Assembly (NCBI RefSeq): GCF_024585165.1
Contig: NZ_CP029008.1
Coordinates: 3,038,001-3,102,000, forward strand
Direction: 5' to 3'
DNA: 64,000 bases
From: Bradyrhizobium sp. WBOS07
GTDB taxonomy: Bacteria > Pseudomonadota > Alphaproteobacteria > Rhizobiales > Xanthobacteraceae
The position numbers and the translations under genes were made by a program. Positions 35,663 through 44,018 of this stretch are shown here, one piece after another. Within the stretch, counting starts at the first letter, position 1, and the number at the start of each line of letters is the position of its first letter. The notes below the pieces were generated by a model. The model searched no databases. It was not told where the DNA came from and saw nothing but the letters and a program-made list of their open reading frames with translations.

Positions 35663-36913
35663 ATGTCGAAATGCAGTGTGGGACTGCTCGCGCTGAGCAG
35701 CCTGTTTCTTTCGGGCGCGGCGATCGCCCAGGAAAAGATCAAGGTCGGCGTCACGGCCACGCTCGAAGGCACCTACACGGTGCTCGGCGAGGACGGGATC
35801 CGCGGCCACCAGACCGCGCTCAACGTGCTGGGCAAGAAAGTCGGCGACAAGGAGCTCGAATTCATCATCGCCTCCACCGACGCGACGCCCGATTCCGCGG
35901 TCCGTGCCGTGCGCAAACTGATCGAGCAGGACAAGGTGCAGATCCTGCTGTCCCCGCTATCCGGTGACGAAGGCATCGCCGTCAAGAATTTCGCAAAGAC
36001 CCATCCGGAGCTGACCTTCATCAACGCCGCCTCGGGTGCCCAGGAAACGACCTATGTCGATCCCGCCCCGAACTTCTTCCGCTACAACATGGACGGCGCG
36101 CAATGGCAGGTGGGCCTCGGCAAATACGCCTATGAGGAGAAGAAGTATCGCAAGATCGCGACCGTCGGCGAGGACTATTCCTTCATCTACACCCAGGTGT
36201 TCGGCCTCGTGCTCGAATTCTGCGGCGCCGGCGGACAGGTCACGAACCGACAATGGGTGCCGCTCGGCACCAAGGACTTCGCCTCGGTCATCGCAGCGCT
36301 GCCCGACGATGTCGATGCGATCTATCTGGGCCTCGGCGGCGCCGACGCCGTCAACTTCCTCAACCAATATCAGCAGGCCGGCGGCAAGGCGCATCTGATG
36401 GGCGGCTCCATCATGATCGACCAGACCATCCTGTCGTCCAAGGGCAACGCCAAGAACGCTCTGATCGGCACCATCGCGGCGAGCGGCCAGGCCGACACCT
36501 GGGAGGATCCGGGCTGGCAGAAATTCGTGAAGGCCTATCAGGACGCCTTCCCGCCCAACAAGCGCTTCCCCAGCCCGTCACTGCTCGCCACCAACTATTA
36601 CGACTCGACCATGGCGCTGATCCTGGCGCTGCGGCAGGTCAATGGCGATCTCTCCAACAACCAGGCCAAGTACAAGGAAGCCCTCGCCAAGATCGAGATC
36701 GACGCGCCCAACGGCAAGATCAAGCTCGACTCCAACCGGCAGGCGATCGGCACGAACTTCGTCACCGAAGTCGTCGACGACGGCAAGGGCGCGCTGTTCT
36801 CAAAGGTCGTGAAGGTGATCCCCAACGTCAACCAGACGCTGGGCTATGATCCTGCGGTGTTTGCCAAGATCGGTTTGCCAAGCCGTACAGTACCGGAATG
36901 TAAGAAGTACTGA
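35663..36913 (+). CDS. Liv-type ABC transporter substrate-binding protein of the 36-58 kb locus
   Basis: 416 residues with a signal peptide (SKCSVGLLALSSLFLSGAAI, cleavage before QEKIKVGVTA). The fold is that of Liv/amide/aromatic receptors: TATLEGTYTVLGEDGIRGHQ, VQILLSPLSGDEG, NFFRYNMDGAQWQVGLG, GLGGADAVNFLNQYQQAGG. The ATG follows GGGAGGAG. It is the first gene of the long plus-strand locus; its permeases start 1.1 kb downstream, after an AraC-type gene. A long hairpin after its stop codon may let it be made in excess of the rest, as is usual for receptors. Ligand unknown. Confidence 0.92.
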   Translation: MSKCSVGLLALSSLFLSGAAIAQEKIKVGVTATLEGTYTVLGEDGIRGHQTALNVLGKKVGDKELEFIIASTDATPDSAVRAVRKLIEQDKVQILLSPLSGDEGIAVKNFAKTHPELTFINAASGAQETTYVDPAPNFFRYNMDGAQWQVGLGKYAYEEKKYRKIATVGEDYSFIYTQVFGLVLEFCGAGGQVTNRQWVPLGTKDFASVIAALPDDVDAIYLGLGGADAVNFLNQYQQAGGKAHLMGGSIMIDQTILSSKGNAKNALIGTIAASGQADTWEDPGWQKFVKAYQDAFPPNKRFPSPSLLATNYYDSTMALILALRQVNGDLSNNQAKYKEALAKIEIDAPNGKIKLDSNRQAIGTNFVTEVVDDGKGALFSKVVKVIPNVNQTLGYDPAVFAKIGLPSRTVPECKKY

Positions 36914-36939
36914 CGTAGTCCCATCGCGGGCGATGACTG

Positions 36940-36996
36940 ACCGGGGAGAGATTTGTAAGGGCGCGACGCGTGGCGCACTTGCATTCTCTCCCCGGT
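36940..36996 (+). terminator. long-armed hairpin between binding-protein and AraC genes
   Basis: Perfect 12-bp inverted repeat ACCGGGGAGAGA (36940-36951) and TCTCTCCCCGGT (36985-36996), with a 33-base loop that itself contains a GCGC-rich stem. It begins 27 bases after the receptor stop and ends 45 bases before the AraC start. It is followed by GTTGTTGAAC rather than a T run, so partial termination, mRNA stabilisation of the receptor message, or a regulator site are all possible. Confidence 0.5.
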
Positions 36997-37041
36997 TGTT
37001 GAACGCTATCGGAAAAACGAAGAGCTTCTGGGAGGGAAGGC

Positions 37042-37869
37042 ATGAGCCGGGCGCTCGCCGTCTTCCACGGCCGCTTCGGCCGGGCGACGGTCTATCAGTT
37101 GAACCGCCCTTTCAATATCCACGCGCATCGTGAAGGTCATTTGATCTTCCATGTCGGGGGACGTCCCGCATGCATCGATGTCAGCGATGGACGTTACGAG
37201 CTCACCGAAGGTTCCGTCGTCGCCGTCAATCCATGGGAGCCGCACAATTTCCTGCCGTCCGACCTCGAAGGCGGCGCCGTTTTCTTCGTGCTCTATGTCA
37301 ATGCGGAATGGTTTGCGCCCGATGCGCCCGGCACCGACCGGTTGCGCTTCGGCCGGACCCAGTTCACGCGGTCGGTCGCGCTGGACAAGCATATCAGGCA
37401 CGCCGCCGCCCTCGTCTGCGGCGCACCCTCGCTCAACAGCCTCGATGGCGAGCTGAGAAGGCTGATCGACATCTGCTACGACGAGAGTTGGCAACAGGCG
37501 GAGGCCGCGCGCGATCCGCGCGCGAACGGCTCCGTCACCGATTTTCGCGTGCGCAAGTGCATAAAGATGATGTCGGAAAGTCCCGGCGCCGAGATCGAGC
37601 TCGACACCATCGCACGCGAATCCGGCCTGTCGCGACCGCACTTCTACCGGCTGTTCCGCACCCAGACCGGCGTCACGCCGCACCTCTATCTCAACACGCT
37701 GATGATGGAGCAGGCGCTGGAGGCGCTGGTGGCGAGCGAGGCGCCGATCGCCGACATCGGCTTCGATCTCGGCTTCTCCTCGCAAAGCGGCTTCACGCGT
37801 TTCTTCGCCGCCAATGTCGGGATGGCCCCGACCGATTATCGCCGCGCCGCCAAGGTTTTGCGCGCCTGA
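37042..37869 (+). CDS. AraC family transcriptional regulator
   Basis: 275 residues. The N-terminal cupin-type sensor domain opens RALAVFHGRFGRATVYQLNR and includes VAVNPWEPHNFLPSD. The C-terminal double HTH has LDTIARESGLSRPHFYRLFR and IADIGFDLGFSSQSGFTRFF, ending GMAPTDYRR, the AraC signature. GGGAGGGAAGG precedes the ATG. Placed between the receptor and permease genes, it is the only regulator in the 22-kb locus and the obvious candidate to control it in response to the imported compound. Confidence 0.93.
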   Translation: MSRALAVFHGRFGRATVYQLNRPFNIHAHREGHLIFHVGGRPACIDVSDGRYELTEGSVVAVNPWEPHNFLPSDLEGGAVFFVLYVNAEWFAPDAPGTDRLRFGRTQFTRSVALDKHIRHAAALVCGAPSLNSLDGELRRLIDICYDESWQQAEAARDPRANGSVTDFRVRKCIKMMSESPGAEIELDTIARESGLSRPHFYRLFRTQTGVTPHLYLNTLMMEQALEALVASEAPIADIGFDLGFSSQSGFTRFFAANVGMAPTDYRRAAKVLRA

Positions 37870-38010
37870 CGGGCGCGCGAAAAGATACTCACGATCAAAT
37901 GCGTCCCCATCAGCCCCATTAGGATGTGCGCAACGCGGTCCCGACACGAGGACCGCGGTCGACAGGGAGCGCACGTTCATGGCAGGGCTTGCGGCCGGTG
38001 ACGGTCTGCG

Positions 38011-38040
38011 CGCCCCCTCACCTCGCTTGCAGGGAGAGGG
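38011..38040. repeat. short CCCTCACCTCGCTTGCAGGG-type element
   Basis: CCCCCTCACCTCGCTTGCAG followed by GGAGAGGG forms a small stem (CCCTC/GAGGG). It resembles the end of another scattered intergenic repeat family of Bradyrhizobium-type genomes; only this part is present. It sits 31 bases before the LivH-type start, in the 201-base gap after the AraC gene. Confidence 0.45.
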
Positions 38041-38070
38041 TTGGATCGACGTCGAGACGGAGCGGCGATC

Positions 38071-39081
38071 ATGAGCCGCTTCGTCGAGCGCCATCCCGCC
38101 TGGGCATTGATCGTCATCATCGCGGTCGCGGTGGCGCTGTGGCTCATCTTCGCGGTGTGGCCGCCGGGCCTCGAAGAGGCCGTCGGCCGCAAGCGGGTGT
38201 TCCTCAACGCGCTCTTCAACGGCATCACGCTCGGAGGTCTCTATTTCCTCGTCGCCAGCGGCTTCACGCTGATCTTCGGCCTGATGCGCAACGTCAATCT
38301 CGCGCACGGCTCGCTCTATCTGTTCGGCGGCTATGTCGGCTATGCCATCAGCGCCTCCACCGGCTCCTGGGTGCTGTCGTTCATCGTCGCCTTCGTCCTC
38401 ACCGCGCTGGTCGGCGTACTGCTTCAGGTTCTCGTGTTCCGCCGCATGGAGGGCCAGGATCTGCGCCAGACCATGGTGACGATCGGGCTCTCGATCGTGT
38501 TCGCCGACCTCATGCTGTGGGCCTGCGGCGGCGACTTCTACCAGATCCAGACTCCGAACTGGCTGATCGGCCCGATCGAGCTGCCGCTGCTCACCGCCGT
38601 GAAATCCTCTGGCGAGCCGGTCTACCTGCGCTATCCGCTGGTCCGGCTCGTGATCTTCCTGGCCTCCGCCGTCATTGGCATCGCGATGTGGCTCGCGCTC
38701 AACCGCACCCGGGCAGGCATGATCATCCGCGCCGGCGTCGACGACCGCGACATCCTCGCCGCGACCGGCGTCCGCATCCAGGTCGTCTTCGTGCTCGTCT
38801 TCGCTCTCGGCGCCGGGCTTGCCGGCATCGCCGGCGTGGTCGGCGGCACGTTCCAGTCGCTCTCGCCCGGTGAGGACATCCGCTTCCTGCTCGCCTCTCT
38901 CGTCGTCGTGATCGTGGGCGGCATGGGCTCGATCCCCGGCGCCGCGCTCGGCGCGCTGATCATCGGCCTCGCCGAGCAGCTCGGCTCGGTCTACATCCCG
39001 ACCTACGCCATCGTCGTGACCTTCCTGATCATGGTGCTGGTGCTGGCGCTTCGGCCGCAGGGCCTGCTGGCGAGGCGCTGA
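38071..39081 (+). CDS. Liv-type ABC transporter permease (LivH type)
   Basis: 336 residues, longer than usual LivH because of an N-terminal helix (WALIVIIAVAVALWLIFAVW) before the canonical opening LFNGITLGGLYFLVASGFTL. MRNVNLAHGSLYLFGGYVG and GGMGSIPGAALGALIIGLAE are family signatures. The start at 38071 is chosen because the frame upstream is not conserved. The next permease begins one base after the stop (TGAGATG). Confidence 0.9.
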   Translation: MSRFVERHPAWALIVIIAVAVALWLIFAVWPPGLEEAVGRKRVFLNALFNGITLGGLYFLVASGFTLIFGLMRNVNLAHGSLYLFGGYVGYAISASTGSWVLSFIVAFVLTALVGVLLQVLVFRRMEGQDLRQTMVTIGLSIVFADLMLWACGGDFYQIQTPNWLIGPIELPLLTAVKSSGEPVYLRYPLVRLVIFLASAVIGIAMWLALNRTRAGMIIRAGVDDRDILAATGVRIQVVFVLVFALGAGLAGIAGVVGGTFQSLSPGEDIRFLLASLVVVIVGGMGSIPGAALGALIIGLAEQLGSVYIPTYAIVVTFLIMVLVLALRPQGLLARR

Positions 39082-39082
39082 G

Positions 39083-40171
39083 ATGTCCGTCACGCATGAC
39101 GCCCGCGTTCAAGTTCACAGGCCCGCGTCGACGGTGGGACGGCCGGTTGCGCGCGCCTGGCCCGACATCAACAACCCCGCGGCCTGGATCGTGGCGGCCA
39201 TCCTGCTGATCATGCCGCTGATCGCCAACAGCTTCTTCCTGATCGAGATCTTTGCCACCACCTTGATCCTCGGCACCGTCGCGCTGAGCCTGATGTTCCT
39301 GGCCGGATATGGCGGCATGGTCAGCCTGATGCAGCTCACCATCGCAGGCTTCTGCGCCTACATGGTCGCGGTGTTCGGCGTCAGCGGCAATGCCAATATC
39401 AGCCTCGGCTGGCCGTGGTGGCTGGCGGTGCCGATGGCGCTGACGCTGGCTGTCGTCTTCGGCACCCTCGGCGGCGCGCTGGCGGTGCGCACCGAGGGCA
39501 TCTACACCATCATGATCACGCTGGCGATCGGCGCCGCGTTCTACTACTTCACCAACCAGAACTGGGCGATCTTCAACGGCCACACCGGCATCAACAACGT
39601 CTCGACGCCGCGTTTCTGGGGCGTCGACTGGCGGGCGGACATTCCCTTCTATTATGTCGTGCTCGCGACAGCCGGGCTCTGCTATTTTGCGGTCGACTAC
39701 ATCTCCCGTGCGCCATTCGGTCTCGCCCTCCAGGGCGTGCGCGACAATCCGCGCCGCATGTCCGCGCTGGGCTTCAACGTCAATGCCCACCGCGTCGCGG
39801 CCTATGCGGTGGCCTCCTTCATCGCGGGCCTTGCCGGTGTGCTCCAGGTCTGGAACTATCGCCAGATCTCGCCCGGCTCGGTCAGCGTCGGCGCCTGCAT
39901 CGACATCCTCATCATCGCCGTCGTCGGCGGCATCACCCGCCCGGTCGGTCCCTATATCGGCGCGCTGGTCTTCGTGCTCCTGCGCACCTTCGCGCTCGAC
40001 TTCCTGGTCAAGATCGGGCTCGACGGCAACCGCTTCCGCCTGCTGATCGGCCTCGGCTTTCTCGCCATCGTGTTCTGGTCGTCGGACGGCGTCATCGGTC
40101 TCTGGCAGCGCTGGCGCCAGAGCCGGCTACGCGAGACGGGCCGCCAGGGCGGAGGGCGCGGCCATGGATAG
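39083..40171 (+). CDS. Liv-type ABC transporter permease (LivM type)
   Basis: 362 residues with about nine to ten membrane helices. LivM signature LAGYGGMVSLMQLTIAGFCA (usual form GYGG..S.GQ) and cytoplasmic loop RDNPRRMSALGFNVNAHRVA. A charged tail ends GRQGGGRGHG. It overlaps the following ATPase gene by eight bases. It forms the channel of the locus importer with the LivH-type protein. Confidence 0.9.
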   Translation: MSVTHDARVQVHRPASTVGRPVARAWPDINNPAAWIVAAILLIMPLIANSFFLIEIFATTLILGTVALSLMFLAGYGGMVSLMQLTIAGFCAYMVAVFGVSGNANISLGWPWWLAVPMALTLAVVFGTLGGALAVRTEGIYTIMITLAIGAAFYYFTNQNWAIFNGHTGINNVSTPRFWGVDWRADIPFYYVVLATAGLCYFAVDYISRAPFGLALQGVRDNPRRMSALGFNVNAHRVAAYAVASFIAGLAGVLQVWNYRQISPGSVSVGACIDILIIAVVGGITRPVGPYIGALVFVLLRTFALDFLVKIGLDGNRFRLLIGLGFLAIVFWSSDGVIGLWQRWRQSRLRETGRQGGGRGHG

Positions 40172-40946
40172 CGTCGCCCAGCGCCTCTCCGCCGTCGGCG
40201 CCGGCGCAGCGCTGGAACTGCGTGGCGTGACGCGGCTGTTCGGCGCGCTGGCGGCCTTGACCGACGTCACCATCACCGTGCGTCCCGGCGAACGCCGCGC
40301 GGTGCTCGGCTCCAACGGCGCCGGCAAGACCACGCTGTTCAACTGCATCACCGGCGACTTTCCGCCGACATCGGGCACGATCCGCTTCTTCGGCGAAGAC
40401 GTCACGCATTTCCCGCCCTATGAGCGCATCCGCCGGGGACTGCGGCGCACCTATCAGATATCCGCGCTGTTTCCCGGCCTCACCGTGCAGGACAACGTCT
40501 ACCTCGCCTGCCGCGGCGTCTCGCGCGGACGGTTCTCGTTCCTGCGCCCCGGCCACAACGACGCGCTGATGCACGCCGCCGACAGCCTGGTGCAGGCCGT
40601 GCACCTGACTGCGGTCAAGGACCAGCGCGTTGCCGAGCTCGCGCACGGGCAGCAGCGCCAGCTCGAGATCGCGCTGGCGCTCGCCGGCGCCCCGCGCTTC
40701 GTGCTGTTCGACGAACCGGCCGCGGGCCTGTCGCCGACCGAGCGGGCCGAGCTGATCGAGATCCTGACCTCGCTGCCGGCCCATATCGGCTACATCATCA
40801 TCGAGCACGACATGGACGTGGCGCTGCGCGTCGTCGAGAGCGTGACGATGATGCACAACGGCCGCATCTTCAAGGAAGGCCCGCCGGAAGAGATTCAGTC
40901 CGATCCTGAAGTGCAGGAGTTATATCTCGGAGGCGGCCATGAATGA
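40164..40946 (+). CDS. Liv-type ABC transporter ATPase (LivG type)
   Basis: 260 residues. Walker A GSNGAGKTT near residue 50, RRTYQISALFPGLTVQDNVY as in LivG, signature region ELAHGQQRQLEIALAL (LAHGQ instead of LSGGQ), Walker B FVLFDEPAAGLSP and YIIIEHDMDVAL. Ends VQELYLGGGHE. It overlaps both neighbours by eight bases, so expression is tightly coupled. Confidence 0.92.
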   Translation: MDSVAQRLSAVGAGAALELRGVTRLFGALAALTDVTITVRPGERRAVLGSNGAGKTTLFNCITGDFPPTSGTIRFFGEDVTHFPPYERIRRGLRRTYQISALFPGLTVQDNVYLACRGVSRGRFSFLRPGHNDALMHAADSLVQAVHLTAVKDQRVAELAHGQQRQLEIALALAGAPRFVLFDEPAAGLSPTERAELIEILTSLPAHIGYIIIEHDMDVALRVVESVTMMHNGRIFKEGPPEEIQSDPEVQELYLGGGHE

Positions 40947-43155
40947 GGCCCGCCGCAATTCCGCTGCGCTCGAGGTCCGCGGGCTCGACGTCTATTACGG
41001 CCATTCGCACGCGCTCCAGGGCGTCGACCTTTCGCTGGAGAGCGGCGTGTTCTCCGTCGTCGGCCGCAACGGCATGGGCAAGACCACGCTGTGCAAGGCC
41101 ATCATGGGCCTGGTGCCGGTCAGCGGCGGCTCGATCCGGGTCCGCGGCGAGGACATCACGCGGCGGCCGCCCGCTCACATCGCGCGCCTCGGCGTCGGCT
41201 ATGTGCCGCAAGGTCGCCGCCTCTGGCGCTCGCTCAGCGTGGACGAGCATCTCCAACTTGCCGGCGGGATGCGGTCGGGTGCCTGGACCGTCGAGCGCAT
41301 CTACGACACTTTTCCGCGCCTCGCCGAGCGCAAGGACCATGGCGGCAGCCAGCTCTCCGGCGGCGAGCAGCAGATGCTGGCGATCGCGCGCGCGCTGCTG
41401 ACCAACCCGCAACTCCTGGTCATGGACGAACCGACCGAAGGCCTCGCGCCCGTCATCGTCGCCCAGGTCGAGGAGATGCTGCTGCGGCTGGGCGAGGACG
41501 GCGACATGTCCGTGCTCGTGATCGAGCAGAACATCGGCGTGGCGACCGCGATCTCGCGCAACGTCGCCATCATGGTCAACGGCCGCATCAACCGCATCAT
41601 CGACTCGGCGCGGCTCGCCGCCGACCGCGAGTTGCAGCAGCGTCTGCTCGGCGTCGGCTTGCATGCCGAGCTTACGCCGGATCTCGACGTGCCGGCGGCA
41701 GGCTCGGACGCGAAGCCGGCGCCGCAGGCCGCCCGACCGAGCGGCCCGATCCGGATCTACATCTCCAACCCGACACCGCCGACACGCTGGTCCCAACCCG
41801 CGCCCATCGCCCGGATCGAAGCGGCGGCACGCACGCTCTCGACGCAGGTATCGCGCCTCGACGAGACGGCGCGGCGCAAGCGCGAGCCGGCGACATCGCA
41901 GTCGTCGGGGCCGCCGGTCGTGCTGGTCGTCGGCACGCTCGACACCAAGGGGACGGAGCTCCGCTTCATCCGCGACATCGTCGCCGAAACCGGCCTGCGC
42001 ACGCGGCTGGTCGACGTCTCCACCAGCGGCAGGCACGCCAGCTGCGATGTCTCCGCGCAGGAGATCGCGCTGAACCATGGCCGCGGCGGGGCTGCGGTGT
42101 TCGGCGCCGACCGCGGCGCGGCCGTGACGGCGATGGCGGACGCGTTCGCCAACTGGCTGCGGCGCCAGGGGAATGTCGCCGGCGTGATCTCTGCCGGCGG
42201 CTCGGGCGCGGCCTCGCTGGTTGCCCCGGGCATGCGCACCCTGCCGGTCGGCGTGCCCAAGCTGATCATCTCATCCGTCGCCTCCGGCGATATCGGACCC
42301 TATGTCGGTCCCGCCGACATCACCATGATGCACTCGGTCACCGACGTTCAGGGACTGAACTCGATCTCGCGCGCCGTGCTGTCGAACGGCGCCAACGCGA
42401 TCGCGGGCATGGTCAAGGCGCGCCTCGATCAGCACGAGACGAGGCAGCGCGCCGCCAGCGCGGCACCGCCTGCGGTCGGCATCACCATGTTCGGCGTGAC
42501 GACGCCGGCCGTCCAGAAGATCGCCGCGGAGCTGGGCGCGGACTTCGAATGTCTCGTCTTCCACGCCACCGGCGTCGGCGGCCGCTCGATGGAGAAGCTC
42601 GTCGAATCCGGCCAGCTCGCCGGCGTCATCGATATTACGACGACCGAGATCTGCGATCTGCTGATGGGCGGCGTGTTTCCCGCCACCGAAGATCGCTTCG
42701 GCGCGATCATCCGCACCCGCCTGCCCTATGTCGGCTCCGTCGGCGCGCTCGACATGGTCAATTTCGGCGCGCCCGACACAATTCCCGAACGCTACCGCGG
42801 CCGCAAGTTCCACGTCCACAATCCGCAGGTGACGCTGATGCGGACGACTGTCGAAGAGAATGAACGGATGGGCCGCTGGATCGCCGAGCGGCTCAACCAG
42901 ATGGATGGCCCGGTCCGCTTCTTCCTGCCCGAGGGCGGCGTCTCCGCACTCGATGCGCGGGGCCAGCCGTTCTGGGATCCGGACGCCGATGCCGCCCTGT
43001 TCCGCGCGCTGGAGCGCGACGTGCGGCAGACCGGCAACCGCCAGCTCATCCGCGTTCCCCACAATATCAACGATCCCGATTTCGCCGCCGCCATCGTCAG
43101 TGCATTCCGAACCCTGTTCGGCCGCACCGGGGCGCGGCGGAGACTAGCGAGGTGA
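40939..43155 (+). CDS. LivF-type ABC ATPase fused to Tm-1-like (UPF0261) domain
   Basis: 738 residues in two parts. Residues 1-235 form a complete LivF ATPase: Walker A GRNGMGKTT at 42-50, YVPQGRRLWRSLSVDEHL, LSGGEQQ at 139-145, VMDEPTEGL from 161, VLVIEQN. Residues 236-324 are a Pro/Ala-rich linker. From about 325 (PPVVLVVGTLDTKGTELRFI) to the end runs a Tm-1-like ATP-binding domain: GVISAGGSGAASLVAPGMR, ISSVASGDIGPYVGPADI, FHATGVGGRSMEKL, then DPDFAAAIVSAFRTLF. The Tm-1-like domain is of unknown reaction and is typically paired with the PEP-hydrolase-like protein encoded next, as here. Fusion ties that function to the transporter's ATPase subunit. It overlaps the LivG-type gene by eight bases. 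Confidence 0.9.
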   Translation: MNEARRNSAALEVRGLDVYYGHSHALQGVDLSLESGVFSVVGRNGMGKTTLCKAIMGLVPVSGGSIRVRGEDITRRPPAHIARLGVGYVPQGRRLWRSLSVDEHLQLAGGMRSGAWTVERIYDTFPRLAERKDHGGSQLSGGEQQMLAIARALLTNPQLLVMDEPTEGLAPVIVAQVEEMLLRLGEDGDMSVLVIEQNIGVATAISRNVAIMVNGRINRIIDSARLAADRELQQRLLGVGLHAELTPDLDVPAAGSDAKPAPQAARPSGPIRIYISNPTPPTRWSQPAPIARIEAAARTLSTQVSRLDETARRKREPATSQSSGPPVVLVVGTLDTKGTELRFIRDIVAETGLRTRLVDVSTSGRHASCDVSAQEIALNHGRGGAAVFGADRGAAVTAMADAFANWLRRQGNVAGVISAGGSGAASLVAPGMRTLPVGVPKLIISSVASGDIGPYVGPADITMMHSVTDVQGLNSISRAVLSNGANAIAGMVKARLDQHETRQRAASAAPPAVGITMFGVTTPAVQKIAAELGADFECLVFHATGVGGRSMEKLVESGQLAGVIDITTTEICDLLMGGVFPATEDRFGAIIRTRLPYVGSVGALDMVNFGAPDTIPERYRGRKFHVHNPQVTLMRTTVEENERMGRWIAERLNQMDGPVRFFLPEGGVSALDARGQPFWDPDADAALFRALERDVRQTGNRQLIRVPHNINDPDFAAAIVSAFRTLFGRTGARRRLAR

Positions 43156-43158
43156 CCG

Positions 43159-43992
43159 ATGGCCCGGTTTGAGCGCGCTGCACTCCTGAAACGATTCCGC
43201 GAGATGGCGAAGCGCGGCGAGCCGATCGTCGGCGGCGGGGCCGGCACCGGCCTGTCGGCCAAGTGCGAGGAGGCCGGCGGCGTCGACCTCATCGTGATCT
43301 ACAATTCCGGCCGCTATCGCATGGCCGGTCGCGGCTCGCTGGCGGGGTTGATGGCTTACGGCGACGCCAACGCCATCGTGCTGGAGATGGCCGGCGAAGT
43401 TCTGCCTGTGGTCAGCAACACGCCGGTGCTCGCAGGCGTCAACGGCACCGATCCGTTCCGCGACATGGACGTCTTTCTCGACCAGTTGAAGACGCTCGGC
43501 TTTGCCGGCGTGCAGAACTTTCCGACGGTCGGCCTGATCGACGGCGTGTTCCGCGCCAACCTCGAGGAAACCGGCATGTCCTACGCGCTTGAGATCGACA
43601 TGATCGCGAAGGCGCGCGAGAAGGACCTCCTGACGACGCCGTACGTCTTCAGCGAGAAGGAAGCCGCCGCGATGGCGCTCGCCGGCGCCGACATCATCGT
43701 CTGCCATCTCGGGCTCACGACCGGCGGCACGATCGGCGCGCAGACCGCAGCAAAGCTGAAGGACTGCCCGGCGCGCATCGACGTCTGGGCCTCCGCCGCG
43801 CTCAGCGTCAATCCCGATATCCTGGTGCTCGCTCACGGCGGCCCGATCGCGGATCCCGCCGATGCCGATTTCATCATGAAGAACACCCGCTACTGCCACG
43901 GCTTCTACGGCGCCTCTTCGATGGAGCGGCTGCCAGTCGAGCGGGCTCTGACGGAGCAGGTGCGTAAATTCAAGGCGATCGGCGCGCAATAA
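43159..43992 (+). CDS. phosphoenolpyruvate hydrolase family TIM-barrel protein
   Basis: 277 residues. The sequence opens [20 protein letters not shown] then [20 protein letters not shown] and [20 protein letters not shown], the hallmark of the PF09370-type TIM barrels annotated as PEP hydrolase or signal-transduction proteins. Further conserved parts are [31 protein letters not shown] and [14 protein letters not shown]. It starts three bases after the Tm-1-like fusion gene. The two families occur together widely, suggesting that they act on the same substrate; the reaction is not established. Confidence 0.87.
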   Translation: MARFERAALLKRFREMAKRGEPIVGGGAGTGLSAKCEEAGGVDLIVIYNSGRYRMAGRGSLAGLMAYGDANAIVLEMAGEVLPVVSNTPVLAGVNGTDPFRDMDVFLDQLKTLGFAGVQNFPTVGLIDGVFRANLEETGMSYALEIDMIAKAREKDLLTTPYVFSEKEAAAMALAGADIIVCHLGLTTGGTIGAQTAAKLKDCPARIDVWASAALSVNPDILVLAHGGPIADPADADFIMKNTRYCHGFYGASSMERLPVERALTEQVRKFKAIGAQ

Positions 43993-44018
43993 CGCCGGAA
44001 CGATCGAGGGAGAGAAAC

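Noticed and set aside
37006..39093. 695-residue minus-strand frame opposite the AraC and LivH-type genes
   Set aside because: Asp/Glu/His/Arg-rich composition without domains, fully antisense to two clear genes; typical GC-driven shadow.
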